Positions 54,713 to 63,826 of a stretch of 64,000 nt of DNA are shown one piece after another. The position numbers were made by a program, and so were the translations under genes. The stretch's first letter is position 1; every line of letters starts with the position of its first letter. A model generated the notes under the pieces. It worked only from the letters and a program-made list of their open reading frames with translations. It was not told the origin of the DNA and did no database searches. The stretch covers positions 7,714,001 to 7,778,000 of the forward strand of contig NZ_CP064686.1 in the NCBI RefSeq assembly GCF_023100905.1, written 5' to 3'. This DNA is from Bradyrhizobium sp. 4. GTDB taxonomy: Bacteria; Pseudomonadota; Alphaproteobacteria; Rhizobiales; Xanthobacteraceae.

Positions 54713-55054
54713 ATGACCGATGCGAATGCCTGCACCATCAGATTTGTTCGTGCGTCCCAATATGCCGATTGGCTGAGGTCGTACGAGCTGTGGGTCAACG
54801 GGACCAGTGTTGGGAAGCTTGCACGAAACGACGTGTTGGAGATCACGCTGCCGGCCGGCACCTGCACGATCGATGCGAGCATTGATTGGGGCAGGAGCCA
54901 GCCGCTCGTCGTTCGCAGCAGTCCCGGCCAAACCGTCGAGATCGAGGTCAGGAACAGGTGGGGTACCTGGGCGGCGCTGTGGGCGATCAGCTTTGGCAAG
55001 AACAGCTATTTGGTTCTCACTGAAGTCGAGCGAAAAACCAACAAAAGCGCCTAA
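54713..55054 (+). CDS. conserved-looking small protein, function unknown
   Basis: A 113-residue protein, largely beta-strand in character (TIRFVRASQYADWLRSYELWVNGTSVGKL, VLEITLPAGTCTIDASIDWGRSQPLVV), with no signal peptide, lipobox or known motif. The weakly hydrophobic WAALWAISFG near the end is too short for a clear membrane helix. It starts 52 bases after comM; the codons immediately upstream in frame are part of an unrelated open frame, so ATG 54713 is chosen by context. Low confidence in identity, moderate in being coding. Confidence 0.6.
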   Translation: MTDANACTIRFVRASQYADWLRSYELWVNGTSVGKLARNDVLEITLPAGTCTIDASIDWGRSQPLVVRSSPGQTVEIEVRNRWGTWAALWAISFGKNSYLVLTEVERKTNKSA

Positions 55055-55172
55055 CCGACCGAGACTCTCATCCCCCGATACCGGCATCAACCCGGCGGTA
55101 ACGAGTTTCCTTTACGCTCTGCAAACCATAAGGCCCATCAGTTCCCGTACAGGGCCTGGCGAGTAGCGTGTC

Positions 55173-55640
55173 ATGTTGCGTTTCAAGATCCTGGCCTCGG
55201 TTGTTCCCCTGTTGGCGGCCGCGGTGTTTGCCCGCAGTGAGATCGGATCGGTCTCGCATCCCTGCATCGCCCTCGGCGACACCTCCGTCGAGCTGACGTC
55301 GCTGTTCTGGACCGCCGGCGTGCATGTCGCCTTCACCGATGATCCCGCGCGCGCCACGGTGCGGGTTCAGATCACCGAGGATGCGGACGCTGCCGACTTC
55401 GCCGTCGTCGACGATGGCCCCGGTTCGGAATCGGAGTCCTGCCAGGCCAACCCCTCGACGCGCCTGATCTCGATTGCGGCGCAGCCCGTCGACGGCGGTC
55501 AGGTGATCTATCTCTCCAGCGAGGGGCCGGCGGATTACCGCGTCTATGTGCGCTCGAAGACCTTCTCCCAGCGCGAGGCGGCGGCGCTGATCGTCGGCGC
55601 CCGCGGCGGCCACCGCCATCTCCAGGCCGCTTCGCTTTGA
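55173..55640 (+). CDS. secreted protein, function unknown
   Basis: A 155-residue protein with a hydrophobic N-terminus (RFKILASVVPLLAAAVFA, cleavage near residue 21). The mature part has two cysteines (SHPCIALG, SESCQANP), which could form a disulfide, and patterned beta-strands (VHVAFTDDPARATVRVQITED, FAVVDDGPG). It is not recognised. It precedes the hybrid kinase gene by 140 bases on the same strand. Confidence 0.68.
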   Translation: MLRFKILASVVPLLAAAVFARSEIGSVSHPCIALGDTSVELTSLFWTAGVHVAFTDDPARATVRVQITEDADAADFAVVDDGPGSESESCQANPSTRLISIAAQPVDGGQVIYLSSEGPADYRVYVRSKTFSQREAAALIVGARGGHRHLQAASL

Positions 55641-55780
55641 ACCGCCTCGCTCTGCGCCGTTAACACCTCGTCAACCCTGTTTGGAGGCGGTGGCAAGGCC
55701 TCAAACTGTTCGCAAGGTCAACGGCACATCGTCGTTGACAGCGAGCACAGCGTTTTAAGAAAAGAGTCGGGTCGGTGGCG

Positions 55781-58006
55781 ATGGATCGGACGTTCCGGAT
55801 CAAGGTGCGCATGCGCCGCTTCAGGCGACAGTACCCAAAAATCGCCTTCGCGATCCGCTCCATCATGATCTTCTCGGCGACCTTCGGCGGCGCCTATGGA
55901 TTTGTCTCCGGCAGCCGGTCCGAGACGTCCGGCTACGATCCCAATGCGTTTGCGATCGGCGTCAGCTTCCTGTTCGCGCTCGCCTGCCTCGGCCTCGCCA
56001 CGCTCAGCATGCGCCTGCGCTTCGTCAACAAGCGGATGCGTGCGCTGACTGCCCACAACGAAACGCTGATCGACCGCAATTGGGAGCTGAAGGAGGCCGA
56101 GGAACGCGCTCGCAGCCTGTTCGAACAGCAGGGCGATCTGATCGTGCTGCGCGACACAAGCGGCCGCATCACCTTCGCCAACGACGCCTATTGCGCGCTT
56201 GCCGGACAGGCGCGCGGCGCGCTGGTCGGCACGCGCTTTGATTTCGACGTGCTGGAGCAGGGCGACAGCGCCCGCGAGAGCAACGGCACGCGCATTCACG
56301 ACCAGAAGATCGCAACCCCGCTCGGCGCGCGCTGGATCGCCTGGCGCGAAGGCTATGTCCGCCTCGACGCCGGCCAGCCCGCCGAATTGCAGAGCGTCGG
56401 ACGCGATGTCACCGACCGCACCGAGACCGAACGTGCGCTGTCCGACGCCCGCGACCAGGCCGACGCCGCCAACCGGGCGAAATCGCGCTTCCTGGCCATG
56501 GCCTCGCACGAGATCCGCACGCCGCTCAACGGCATCATCGGCATGGGCGGGCTGCTGCTCGACACCACGCTGACGCCGGAGCAGTCGACCTACGCCAGGG
56601 CCGTGAAGACCTCCGGCGAAGCGCTGATGGCGCTGATCGAGGAGTTGCTCGACTATTCCAAGATCGAAGCCGGCAAGCTCGATCTCGAGCAGCGTCCGTT
56701 TGCGCTCTCGGCCCTGATCGAGGACATCACCGAGCTGCTCGCGCCGCGCGCGCAGGCAAAGCAGCTCGAGATCGCCGCCTATGTCGACGAGCGGCTGCCG
56801 CTTGAAGTGGTCGGCGACGCCGCGCGGCTGCGCCAGGTGCTGCTCAACCTCGCCGGCAACGCCATCAAGTTCACCGCGAGCGGCGGCGTCGCGCTGATCG
56901 TCGAGCCCGGCATCTGGCCGAACGAGATCAGTTTTCTGGTGCGCGACACCGGCATCGGCATCGCAGCCGACGCGCAACAGCGCATCTTCCGCGAATTCGA
57001 GCAGGCCGACGAACGCGTCGCCCGCACCCATGGCGGCACCGGCCTCGGTCTCGCCATCAGCGAGCGCATCGTCAAGCGCATGGGCGGCCGCATCACGCTT
57101 ACGAGCGAGCCGGGCAAGGGCGCGACCTTCGAGGTCGCGGTACCGCTGGCGTCATCCCTCGCCGGCGTCGAACAGACGACATTCCCGAGCCCCGATCTCG
57201 CCGGCAAGTCGATCCTGCTGATCGCCGACGGAATCGAGGCCTCCCTGATCGCGCGGCGGCTGGAGCGCTGGGGTGGCCAGACCTGCATGGTGACTGACGC
57301 CGCGGTGGCGGAAGCGCTGCTTCCGGAACGCTCATGGCATTCGGTGCTGATCGATCGCGCGCTCGGCGCTGCCATCGCCGACCGCCTCGGCGAAGCCGCA
57401 CGCAGCCATGCGACGCAACGCCTGGTGCTGCTGACGTCGGGCTCGCGCCACGAGAAACTCTCGCCGGCCTTCACCGGCTTCCTGGTGAAGCCGCTGCGCG
57501 CGGCCTCACTCGCCGCACGCCTCTCGTTGCCCCCGGAGGTCGCCTCGCCCGATCTCGCGCCGGAGCCATCGGCTCAACCCGCCGGCGCGGTACCGGCGAA
57601 AGGCCTGTCGATTCTCGTCGCCGAGGACAACGAGATCAACGCGCTGTTGATGCGCTCGCTGCTGACGAAACTCGGCCACCGCGTCGTCATCGCTGTCCAT
57701 GGCGAGGCCGCGCTGGAATCCTGGCTCGGCGCGTCATCGGCCGGCACGCCCTATGATCTCGTGCTGATGGACATCCAGATGCCGCAGCTTGATGGCATCG
57801 AAACGACAAAACGAATCCGCGCGCATGAAGCAGCCAAAGGCGGCCACCACACGTCGATTCTCGCGCTCACCGCCAATACGCTGGTGGAGGATCGCTACGC
57901 CTGCTTTGAAGCAGGGATGAACGGGTTCCTGATCAAGCCGCTCGATCGCGAGAAGCTGGAAGAGGCGCTGGCCGGACTGGCGGCGGCGCGGCAGCTGGCG
58001 GTTTGA
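55781..58006 (+). CDS. hybrid sensor histidine kinase with two receiver domains
   Basis: A 741-residue membrane kinase. Two hydrophobic segments (residues about 24-43 and 58-78) and a PAS-like sensor (DLIVLRDTSGRITFANDAYCALAG, about 110-215) precede HisKA with MASHEIRTPLNG (phosphoacceptor His near 242) and HATPase_c with GDAARLRQVLLNLAGNAIKF and GGTGLGLAISERIV. The first receiver (about 480-590) has ADG in place of the acidic pair, so it may be inactive, although LIDRA keeps an aspartate. The second receiver (about 607-735) is canonical (VAEDNEIN, LMDIQMPQLDG, and a C-terminal KPL). No output regulator is adjacent. ATG 55781; GTG 55775 is the alternative. Confidence 0.92.
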   Translation: MDRTFRIKVRMRRFRRQYPKIAFAIRSIMIFSATFGGAYGFVSGSRSETSGYDPNAFAIGVSFLFALACLGLATLSMRLRFVNKRMRALTAHNETLIDRNWELKEAEERARSLFEQQGDLIVLRDTSGRITFANDAYCALAGQARGALVGTRFDFDVLEQGDSARESNGTRIHDQKIATPLGARWIAWREGYVRLDAGQPAELQSVGRDVTDRTETERALSDARDQADAANRAKSRFLAMASHEIRTPLNGIIGMGGLLLDTTLTPEQSTYARAVKTSGEALMALIEELLDYSKIEAGKLDLEQRPFALSALIEDITELLAPRAQAKQLEIAAYVDERLPLEVVGDAARLRQVLLNLAGNAIKFTASGGVALIVEPGIWPNEISFLVRDTGIGIAADAQQRIFREFEQADERVARTHGGTGLGLAISERIVKRMGGRITLTSEPGKGATFEVAVPLASSLAGVEQTTFPSPDLAGKSILLIADGIEASLIARRLERWGGQTCMVTDAAVAEALLPERSWHSVLIDRALGAAIADRLGEAARSHATQRLVLLTSGSRHEKLSPAFTGFLVKPLRAASLAARLSLPPEVASPDLAPEPSAQPAGAVPAKGLSILVAEDNEINALLMRSLLTKLGHRVVIAVHGEAALESWLGASSAGTPYDLVLMDIQMPQLDGIETTKRIRAHEAAKGGHHTSILALTANTLVEDRYACFEAGMNGFLIKPLDREKLEEALAGLAAARQLAV

Positions 58007-58107
58007 TCCGGATTCCATAGGAACCCGATCTCGGACGGCAATCGACAATTGAAATCGACCGCGTCGCGCGTCACCATCCTCTGGGGCATTTTAACAGAGG
58101 ATTTCGC

Positions 58108-58737
58108 ATGAACTTGCTTTGCCGCCTCGCCTTCGTGATCCTTCTCTGGGGTTCCACTCAAGCCACCGCGGCCGATAGCTCGCAACTGATCGCCTCGCTC
58201 AAGCAAGGCGGCTACGTGCTGGTGTTTCGCCACACCGCCACCGACGACAGTCAAAAAGATGTCTACCCTTTCAAATTCGACGACATGAGCGCCCAGCGTC
58301 AGCTCAGTGAAAAGGGCCGGGACATGGCGCGCCAGATCGGAACGGCCATCAAGGAACTCGCGATCCCGATCGGCGACGTCTACACCAGCCGGCTGAACCG
58401 CGCGATCGAGGCGGGCAGACTGATCTCCGGCCGCGAGGTCAAGCCGGTCGACGCCTTGACGGACAGCAGCAACGCGAGTGCGTCGGGCATGGCAAATCCG
58501 ACCGGTGCAAATGCAAAGGCGGGCCAGGCCGTGCGGCAGCTCGTCGACGCGCCGCCCCAGGCCGGCACCAACACGGTCCTGGTCACCCACAAGACCAACA
58601 TCGCCGATGCCTTCGGCAAGGATGCCGGGGACGTGCAGGAGGGCGAAGCTTTCATCTACAAGGCCGGCAGCTCGGGTCCCGCAACCCTTGCAGGACGCAT
58701 CAAGCTCGCCGACTGGACCGCGAAAGCAGACAAGTGA
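58108..58737 (+). CDS. secreted histidine phosphatase family protein (SixA-like)
   Basis: A 209-residue protein with a signal peptide (LLCRLAFVILLWGSTQATAAD, cleavage near 23). The phosphatase-like core has VLVFRHTATDDS in place of the usual RHG start, YTSRLNRAIEAGRL and VLVTHKTNIADAFG with the second histidine. The Gly-to-Thr change after RH is uncommon, so activity is uncertain. It is probably periplasmic. A 54-base gap separates it from the AI-2E-family permease gene on the same strand. ATG 58108 with GAGGA upstream. Confidence 0.85.
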   Translation: MNLLCRLAFVILLWGSTQATAADSSQLIASLKQGGYVLVFRHTATDDSQKDVYPFKFDDMSAQRQLSEKGRDMARQIGTAIKELAIPIGDVYTSRLNRAIEAGRLISGREVKPVDALTDSSNASASGMANPTGANAKAGQAVRQLVDAPPQAGTNTVLVTHKTNIADAFGKDAGDVQEGEAFIYKAGSSGPATLAGRIKLADWTAKADK

Positions 58738-58791
58738 CGGCCGGACATCGGGTCCGGATCATGCTCTGGCAACAGAAGGGCTAGGGAACAC

Positions 58792-59850
58792 GTGAGAACG
58801 TCGGAAGACCGCTCATTCCTCGTCTTGCTTGCCGCGATCTCGCTGGCATTCGGGTGGGTACTTTGGCCGTTCTCCGGCGCGTTGTTGTGGGCCACGCTTC
58901 TGGCGATCATCTTCGCGCCACTCTATCGCCGCGCTCTCGAAACGCTTCCGGGACGGCGCAACCTCGCCGCATCGTTCACTGTCGTCGTCGTGATCGTCAT
59001 GGTCCTCATCCCCGTGGCGGTCGTCATCGCCTCGCTCATCGACCAGGGTGGGGAGCTGTATCAGCGCGCTCAGAGTGGGGAGATCAGTTTCGCTCATCCC
59101 CTGCAGCAGCTGAAATCCGCGTTGCCCGCCTGGGCTACTTCCCTGTCGGATCGCCTGGCTGGCATCGATTTTTCGGCCCTGAAGGAACGTCTGTCGAGTC
59201 TGGTCGTCCCTGCCGGCCAACAGCTGGCGGGACACGCCATTAACATCGGTCAGTTGACGCTGGAGTTCGTCGCAAGCTTGCTCGTGATGTTGTACCTGCT
59301 GTTCTTCCTGCTCCGTGATGGTGACGAGCTCAACGTACGGATCCGCGACGCGCTCCCGCTGCGGCCGAGCCACACCAGCGAGATTCTGAATGCGTTCACC
59401 CTGGCGGTTCGCGGGACGATCAAGGGGATCGTTCTCGTTGCGCTAATTCAGGGAGCGCTTGGCGGGCTGATTTTCTGGGTGCTCGGCTTGACTGTCCCAC
59501 TGCTGGCGGGCGCCCTGATGGCGCTGCTCTCGCTTCTGCCCGTGCTCGGCTCTGCGCTAGTTTGGGTTCCGGTCGCGCTCTACCTGCTTGTGGCAGGCTC
59601 AGTCACGAAAGGGATCATCCTGCTCGCCTTCGGGATCTTCGTGATCGGTCTTGCGGACAATTTTCTCCGTCCGATCCTGGTCGGCCAGTCGATCCAAATG
59701 CCGAGCTATGTCGTGCTGCTCGCTACCGTAGGCGGCCTTGCGGCGTTCGGAGCGAACGGGTTCGTCATCGGCCCACTCGTCGCCGCGATGTTTCTCACGG
59801 CGTGGCACATCTTCATCGCTTCGAAAGCGCGACAGGAGGTCCGGAAATGA
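58792..59850 (+). CDS. AI-2E family transporter (PerM/TqsA-type)
   Basis: A 352-residue membrane protein with about seven to eight helices and the family pattern: FLVLLAAISLAFGWVLWPFSGALLWATLLAIIFAPLYRR, a long periplasmic-like loop with LQQLKSALPAWATSLSDRLAGIDFSALK, and FIIGLADNFLRPILVG-like FVIGLADNFLRPILVGQSIQMPSYVVLLATVGGLAAFGANGFVIGPLVAAMF. Members export or leak AI-2, ions or organic compounds. The start is GTG 58792, with AGGG about seven bases upstream. Two proteins before it are also exported or membrane-bound. Confidence 0.93.
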   Translation: MRTSEDRSFLVLLAAISLAFGWVLWPFSGALLWATLLAIIFAPLYRRALETLPGRRNLAASFTVVVVIVMVLIPVAVVIASLIDQGGELYQRAQSGEISFAHPLQQLKSALPAWATSLSDRLAGIDFSALKERLSSLVVPAGQQLAGHAINIGQLTLEFVASLLVMLYLLFFLLRDGDELNVRIRDALPLRPSHTSEILNAFTLAVRGTIKGIVLVALIQGALGGLIFWVLGLTVPLLAGALMALLSLLPVLGSALVWVPVALYLLVAGSVTKGIILLAFGIFVIGLADNFLRPILVGQSIQMPSYVVLLATVGGLAAFGANGFVIGPLVAAMFLTAWHIFIASKARQEVRK

Positions 59851-59910
59851 TCGTCATGCCGAGTTACTATCCGGCGGTCAGCCGAGCGCCGAATCCGTTC
59901 CCCCCGAATG

Positions 59911-60150
59911 CTATGAGGCGTGAGCAGCAAACCGCGGCGCGGACAGCTTGGCCGGCGGAGTCGCGGTGCCCTTGAATTTAGTATCTGCCTGGGCCGCGCG
60001 CTTGCAATGCGGACACACGAAGAGATGCGCGATGACCGGGGTTGGCTCGTCCGCCAGCAGCTCGGAACGGAACCACTTCATCTCGATATGGCAGTCCGGG
60101 CAGGTCGGTGCTTCGAGATGCTCGGCGGCGTTTCTGAGACGATCAACCAT
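59911..60150 (-). CDS. small zinc-ribbon protein
   Basis: A 79-residue protein with CPDCHIEMKW near residue 18 and CPHCKR near residue 48, a four-cysteine zinc-ribbon arrangement. The C-terminus is Ala/Lys/Pro-rich. No enzyme domain. The frame is open to 60213; I use the ATG at 60150 because it gives a compact domain with VDRLRNAAEHL before the first cysteine pair. Function unknown. It is convergent with the AI-2E permease and lies upstream of coaA on the same strand direction. Confidence 0.65.
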   Translation of the reverse strand: MVDRLRNAAEHLEAPTCPDCHIEMKWFRSELLADEPTPVIAHLFVCPHCKRAAQADTKFKGTATPPAKLSAPRFAAHAS

Positions 60151-60249
60151 GGGTCCCTCGCGTTTACGGAGCTCATAGCCGAATACCCTTTGTCGGTCTG
60201 CAACAAAAGACACTTTGCGCGCGCGGGCTAGAGCCGTCGACCGCAGCGG

Positions 60250-61206
60250 TTACAGCCGCCTGAGCGCCACGCTTGCCACCGTGTGGTCGGCGCCCTTCTT
60301 CAGGATCAGGGTCGCGCGGGGGCGGGTCGGCAGGATGTTGTCTTCGAGATTGGCGAGGTTGGTGCGTTCCCAGATCGCGATCGCGGTGGCGGTGGCTTCC
60401 TCGTCCGACAACAGCGCGTAGCGGTTGAAGTAGGATTTCGGATTGGTGAACGCAGTGTCGCGCAGCGACAGGAAGCGCCTGATGTACCACTGCCGCAGCG
60501 CGGCCTCATCGGCGTCGATATAGACCGAGAAATCGAAGAAGTCGGACACGACGGGCACGGCCTTCCCGTCACGCGGCAGCTTGCCGGTCTGCAGCACGTT
60601 GACGCCCTCGACGATCAGGATGTCGGGCTGGTCGATCTCGGCCCACTGGTTCGGCACGATGTCGTAGGTCAAATGCGAATAGACCGGCGCGCGCACATGG
60701 CGGCGGCCGGCCTTGATGTCGGAGAGGAAGCTGAGCAGCAGCGGCAGGTCGTAGCTCTCCGGAAAACCCTTCTTCTGCATGATGCCCTGCCGCTCCAGCA
60801 CGGCGTTGGGATACAGAAATCCGTCGGTGGTGATCAGCTCGACCTTGGGACGCGGCGACCAGCGCGCCAGCAGCGCCTGAAGCACGCGGGCCGTGGTGGA
60901 TTTTCCAACCGCGACCGAACCGGCGACGCCGATGATGTAGGGCATCTTGCGGTCGCGGATATTGAGAAACTGGCGCTCCGCGTAATAGAGCCGCTGCATC
61001 GCATCGACATAGATCGACAGCAGGCGCGACAGTGGCAGGTAGATGTCCTCGACCTCCTGCAAGTCGAGGCGGTCGTGCAGCGAGCGCAGCCGGTCGAACT
61101 CACCCGGCTCCAGCGTCATCGGCGTGTCGTCGCGCAGTCGCGACCACTCCTCGCGCGTATAGACGCGGTACGGGTTATACTGCTGCTCGGGTGCGCGGAT
61201 ATCCAT
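60250..61206 (-). CDS. coaA: type I pantothenate kinase
   Basis: First committed step of coenzyme A synthesis. The 318-residue P-loop kinase has [22 protein letters not shown] near residue 87 (Walker A GSVAVGKS), [31 protein letters not shown], and [14 protein letters not shown]. Feedback inhibition by CoA is expected for the family. ATG 61206; the longer open frame upstream runs through hisE in another phase. It follows hisE by 20 bases, so it is in the his transcript, an arrangement I associate with alphaproteobacteria. Confidence 0.97.
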   Translation of the reverse strand: MDIRAPEQQYNPYRVYTREEWSRLRDDTPMTLEPGEFDRLRSLHDRLDLQEVEDIYLPLSRLLSIYVDAMQRLYYAERQFLNIRDRKMPYIIGVAGSVAVGKSTTARVLQALLARWSPRPKVELITTDGFLYPNAVLERQGIMQKKGFPESYDLPLLLSFLSDIKAGRRHVRAPVYSHLTYDIVPNQWAEIDQPDILIVEGVNVLQTGKLPRDGKAVPVVSDFFDFSVYIDADEAALRQWYIRRFLSLRDTAFTNPKSYFNRYALLSDEEATATAIAIWERTNLANLEDNILPTRPRATLILKKGADHTVASVALRRL

Positions 61207-61226
61207 GACGCGACTCTCCACCTCGG

Positions 61227-61553
61227 CTAGCTGCCGCCCTTGCGCGACGCCTTTTCTTCCAACCCTGACATATTGGTCCGCTTGTCCAATGCGGCCTCGA
61301 CCTCTTCCAGCTTTACGCCGCGGGCCTTGAGCAGCACAAGGAAATGATAGAGCAGGTCGGCGCCTTCCGCGATCAGATGCGCGCGATCGTTTTCGACTGC
61401 GGCGATTACGGTTTCGACTGCTTCCTCTCCGAACTTCTTGGCGCAATGTTCGGCGCCCTTGTCGAGGAGCTTGCGGGTATAGGACGCCTCGCCACCCGCT
61501 GCCGCGCGGGCGTCGATGGTCTCGGCCAGGTCGTGGATCGTGAAACGCGGCAT
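61227..61553 (-). CDS. hisE: phosphoribosyl-ATP diphosphatase
   Basis: Second step of histidine synthesis. The 108-residue MazG-like protein has [50 protein letters not shown] with the KKFGEEAVE metal-binding helix, and [23 protein letters not shown]. Full family length as a stand-alone enzyme (not fused to HisI). ATG 61553. It is separated from hisF by 101 bases with a strong hairpin. Confidence 0.96.
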   Translation of the reverse strand: MPRFTIHDLAETIDARAAAGGEASYTRKLLDKGAEHCAKKFGEEAVETVIAAVENDRAHLIAEGADLLYHFLVLLKARGVKLEEVEAALDKRTNMSGLEEKASRKGGS

Positions 61554-61600
61554 ACAAATACTCGGAAAACGCGCCTTGGCCGATGATTGGCCGGTTACCT

Positions 61601-61623
61601 GGCGGGATAAGCCGGATCCCGCC
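61601..61623. other. perfect 8-base-pair hairpin between hisF and hisE
   Basis: GGCGGGAT, seven-base loop, ATCCCGCC. It sits in the only sizeable gap of the his run. No T run follows on the minus strand, so it is more likely an RNA-processing or stability element, or a repeat remnant, than a terminator. Confidence 0.5.
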
Positions 61624-61654
61624 GATGATGTAGCATTTTTAGGGACGGGAGTCG

Positions 61655-62431
61655 TCAGGCATCGAGGCGCATGGGCAGCCCGCGCCGGGACATGTGCTCC
61701 TTGGCTTCGCGGATGGTGAATTCCCCGAAATGGAAGATCGAGGCGGCCAGCACGGCGGTGGCGTGGCCGTCGCGAATACCGTCGACGAGGTGGTCGAGAT
61801 TGCCGACGCCGCCCGAAGCGATCACGGGAACGGGAATGCTGTCGGCGATCGCCCGGGTCAGCGGGATGTCGAAACCCTGCCGCGTACCGTCGCGGTCCAT
61901 CGAGGTGAGCAGGATTTCACCGGCGCCGAGCGAGACCACCTCCTGGGCATATTCGATGGCGTCGATGCCGGTCGAGTTGCGGCCGCCATGGGTGAAGATC
62001 TCCCAGCGCTCTCCGCCACCGGCGCGTTTGACCCGCTTGGCATCGATCGCGACCACCACGCACTGCCCGCCGAATTTCTCGGCGGCTTCCTTGACGAACT
62101 CGCGCCGCGACACCGCGGCGCTGTTGATCGAGACCTTGTCGGCGCCGGCGCGCAGGAGGGTCTTGATGTCGTTGACCTCACGCACGCCGCCGCCGACGGT
62201 CACAGGCATGAAGCAGGCTTCAGCGGTGCGCCGGACCACGTCCAGCATGATGCCGCGATTCTCATGGGTCGCGGTGATGTCGAGGAAAGTGAGCTCGTCG
62301 GCGCCGGCTGCGTCATAGGCGATCGCCGCTTCGACGGGATCGCCGGCATCGCGCAGGTCAACGAAGTTGACACCCTTGACGACGCGGCCGTCCTTGACGT
62401 CGAGGCAGGGGATCACGCGCACCTTGAACAT
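61655..62431 (-). CDS. hisF: imidazole glycerol phosphate synthase cyclase subunit
   Basis: Forms a complex with HisH; converts the HisA product plus ammonia to imidazole glycerol phosphate and AICAR. The 258-residue beta-alpha barrel begins [20 protein letters not shown] (catalytic Asp near residue 11) and has [10 protein letters not shown] (second catalytic Asp near 130), [29 protein letters not shown] and [18 protein letters not shown] 62431. It lies ten bases after hisA. Confidence 0.98.
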   Translation of the reverse strand: MFKVRVIPCLDVKDGRVVKGVNFVDLRDAGDPVEAAIAYDAAGADELTFLDITATHENRGIMLDVVRRTAEACFMPVTVGGGVREVNDIKTLLRAGADKVSINSAAVSRREFVKEAAEKFGGQCVVVAIDAKRVKRAGGGERWEIFTHGGRNSTGIDAIEYAQEVVSLGAGEILLTSMDRDGTRQGFDIPLTRAIADSIPVPVIASGGVGNLDHLVDGIRDGHATAVLAASIFHFGEFTIREAKEHMSRRGLPMRLDA

Positions 62432-62441
62432 GTGTCAGCTC

Positions 62442-63188
62442 CTAGGCGGCGCGCGCGTTGCGGATCAAGGTTAGGGCGGCGGCCGGCTCGAGCCGACCGT
62501 CATAGAGCGCGCGGCCTGCGATCGCGCCGGCGAGCTTTTTCGCGCGCGGCGTCAGCATCGCCTTGACGTCCTCGATCGAGGCGAGGCCACCGGAGGCGAT
62601 CACGGGAATCGAGATCGCATCCGCCAGCGCGATGGTCGCATCGAGATTCAGGCCCTTGAGCAGGCCGTCGCGCGCGATGTCGGTGAAGATGATGGCGGCG
62701 ACGCCGGCATCCTCGAAACGCCGTGCGATCTCCAGCGCCGTCACCTGCGAGGTCTCGGCCCAGCCTTCGACCGCGACCTTGCCGTCACGTGCATCGAGCC
62801 CGACCGCGACGCGGCCGGGGAATTTCCTGGCGGCAGCCTTCACCAATTCGGGGTCGCGTACCGCGGCGGTGCCGATGATGACACGGGTGATGCCTTTTTC
62901 GAGCCAGGCCTCGACAGTCGCGAGATCGCGAATGCCGCCACCGAGCTGCACCGGAATCGTGATCGTCTTCAACATCGCGTCGACGGCCTGCGCATTCACC
63001 GGCTTGCCGGCAAACGCGCCGTCGAGATCGACGACATGGAGATACTCAAAGCCCTGCGCGACGAAGCTCTCGGCCTGCGCGGCGGGATTGAGGTTGAACA
63101 CGGTCGCGCGCGCCATGTCGCCCTGTTCGAGGCGCACGCATTGGCCGTTCTTGAGGTCGATCGCGGGAAAGAGAATCACGGTTTCCAT
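62442..63188 (-). CDS. hisA: phosphoribosylformimino-5-aminoimidazole carboxamide ribotide isomerase
   Basis: Fourth step of histidine synthesis. The 248-residue beta-alpha barrel starts [20 protein letters not shown] (catalytic Asp near 11), with [37 protein letters not shown] (second Asp near 130) and [18 protein letters not shown] 63188 overlaps hisH by 13 bases; the longer frame upstream is a shadow of hisH. Confidence 0.97.
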   Translation of the reverse strand: METVILFPAIDLKNGQCVRLEQGDMARATVFNLNPAAQAESFVAQGFEYLHVVDLDGAFAGKPVNAQAVDAMLKTITIPVQLGGGIRDLATVEAWLEKGITRVIIGTAAVRDPELVKAAARKFPGRVAVGLDARDGKVAVEGWAETSQVTALEIARRFEDAGVAAIIFTDIARDGLLKGLNLDATIALADAISIPVIASGGLASIEDVKAMLTPRAKKLAGAIAGRALYDGRLEPAAALTLIRNARAA

Positions 63189-63826
63189 CGCAAAAAGTTC
63201 GAGATCAGGGCCAAACCGAAACGCTGGCTCTTCTCCGGGTGAAACTGCGTCCCGATGGCCGTATCCTTGCCGACGATCGCGGTGACGGGCCCGCCGTAAT
63301 CGGCGCGCGCGAGCACGTCCGCCTCGTTGGCGGCGTTGAGGTGGTAGGAGTGCACGAAGTAAGCGTGCTGGCCCTTGGGGCCGAGCGGCAGCTTGTCCAG
63401 CACCGGGTGCTCGCGCAGCACATCGAGCGTATTCCAGCCCATGTGCGGGATCTTCAGGCTCTCGTCGCGCGGCGTGATCTTCTCGACGTCGCCGCCGATC
63501 CAGTTCAGGCCTTGCGTAATGACATGCTCCTTGCCGCGGGTGGCGAACAGCTGCATGCCGACGCAGATGCCGAACATCGGCCGCGCCTTGACCCGCACCG
63601 CTTCGGTGATCGCCTCGACCATGCCGTTGACCGCATCGAGCCCACGCCGGCAATCGGCGAAGGCGCCGACGCCCGGCAGCACCAGACGGTCGGCGCTGTA
63701 GGCCTGGTCCGGATCGCTGGTGACGAAGACCTTTTGCGGGTTCTCCATGCTGCGCGCGGCGCGCTCGAACGCCTTGGCGGCCGAATGCAGATTGCCGGAA
63801 CCGTAATCGATGATGGCGACGCTCAC
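63176..63826 (-). CDS. hisH: imidazole glycerol phosphate synthase glutaminase subunit
   Basis: Supplies ammonia from glutamine to HisF. The 216-residue class I amidotransferase has [38 protein letters not shown], the nucleophile GICVGMQLF near residue 83, and [14 protein letters not shown] with His and Glu of the triad. I chose GTG 63826, preceded by GGGAGGG; codons further upstream belong to the partial gene. It overlaps that gene's stop by four bases. Confidence 0.97.
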   Translation of the reverse strand: MSVAIIDYGSGNLHSAAKAFERAARSMENPQKVFVTSDPDQAYSADRLVLPGVGAFADCRRGLDAVNGMVEAITEAVRVKARPMFGICVGMQLFATRGKEHVITQGLNWIGGDVEKITPRDESLKIPHMGWNTLDVLREHPVLDKLPLGPKGQHAYFVHSYHLNAANEADVLARADYGGPVTAIVGKDTAIGTQFHPEKSQRFGLALISNFLRWKP

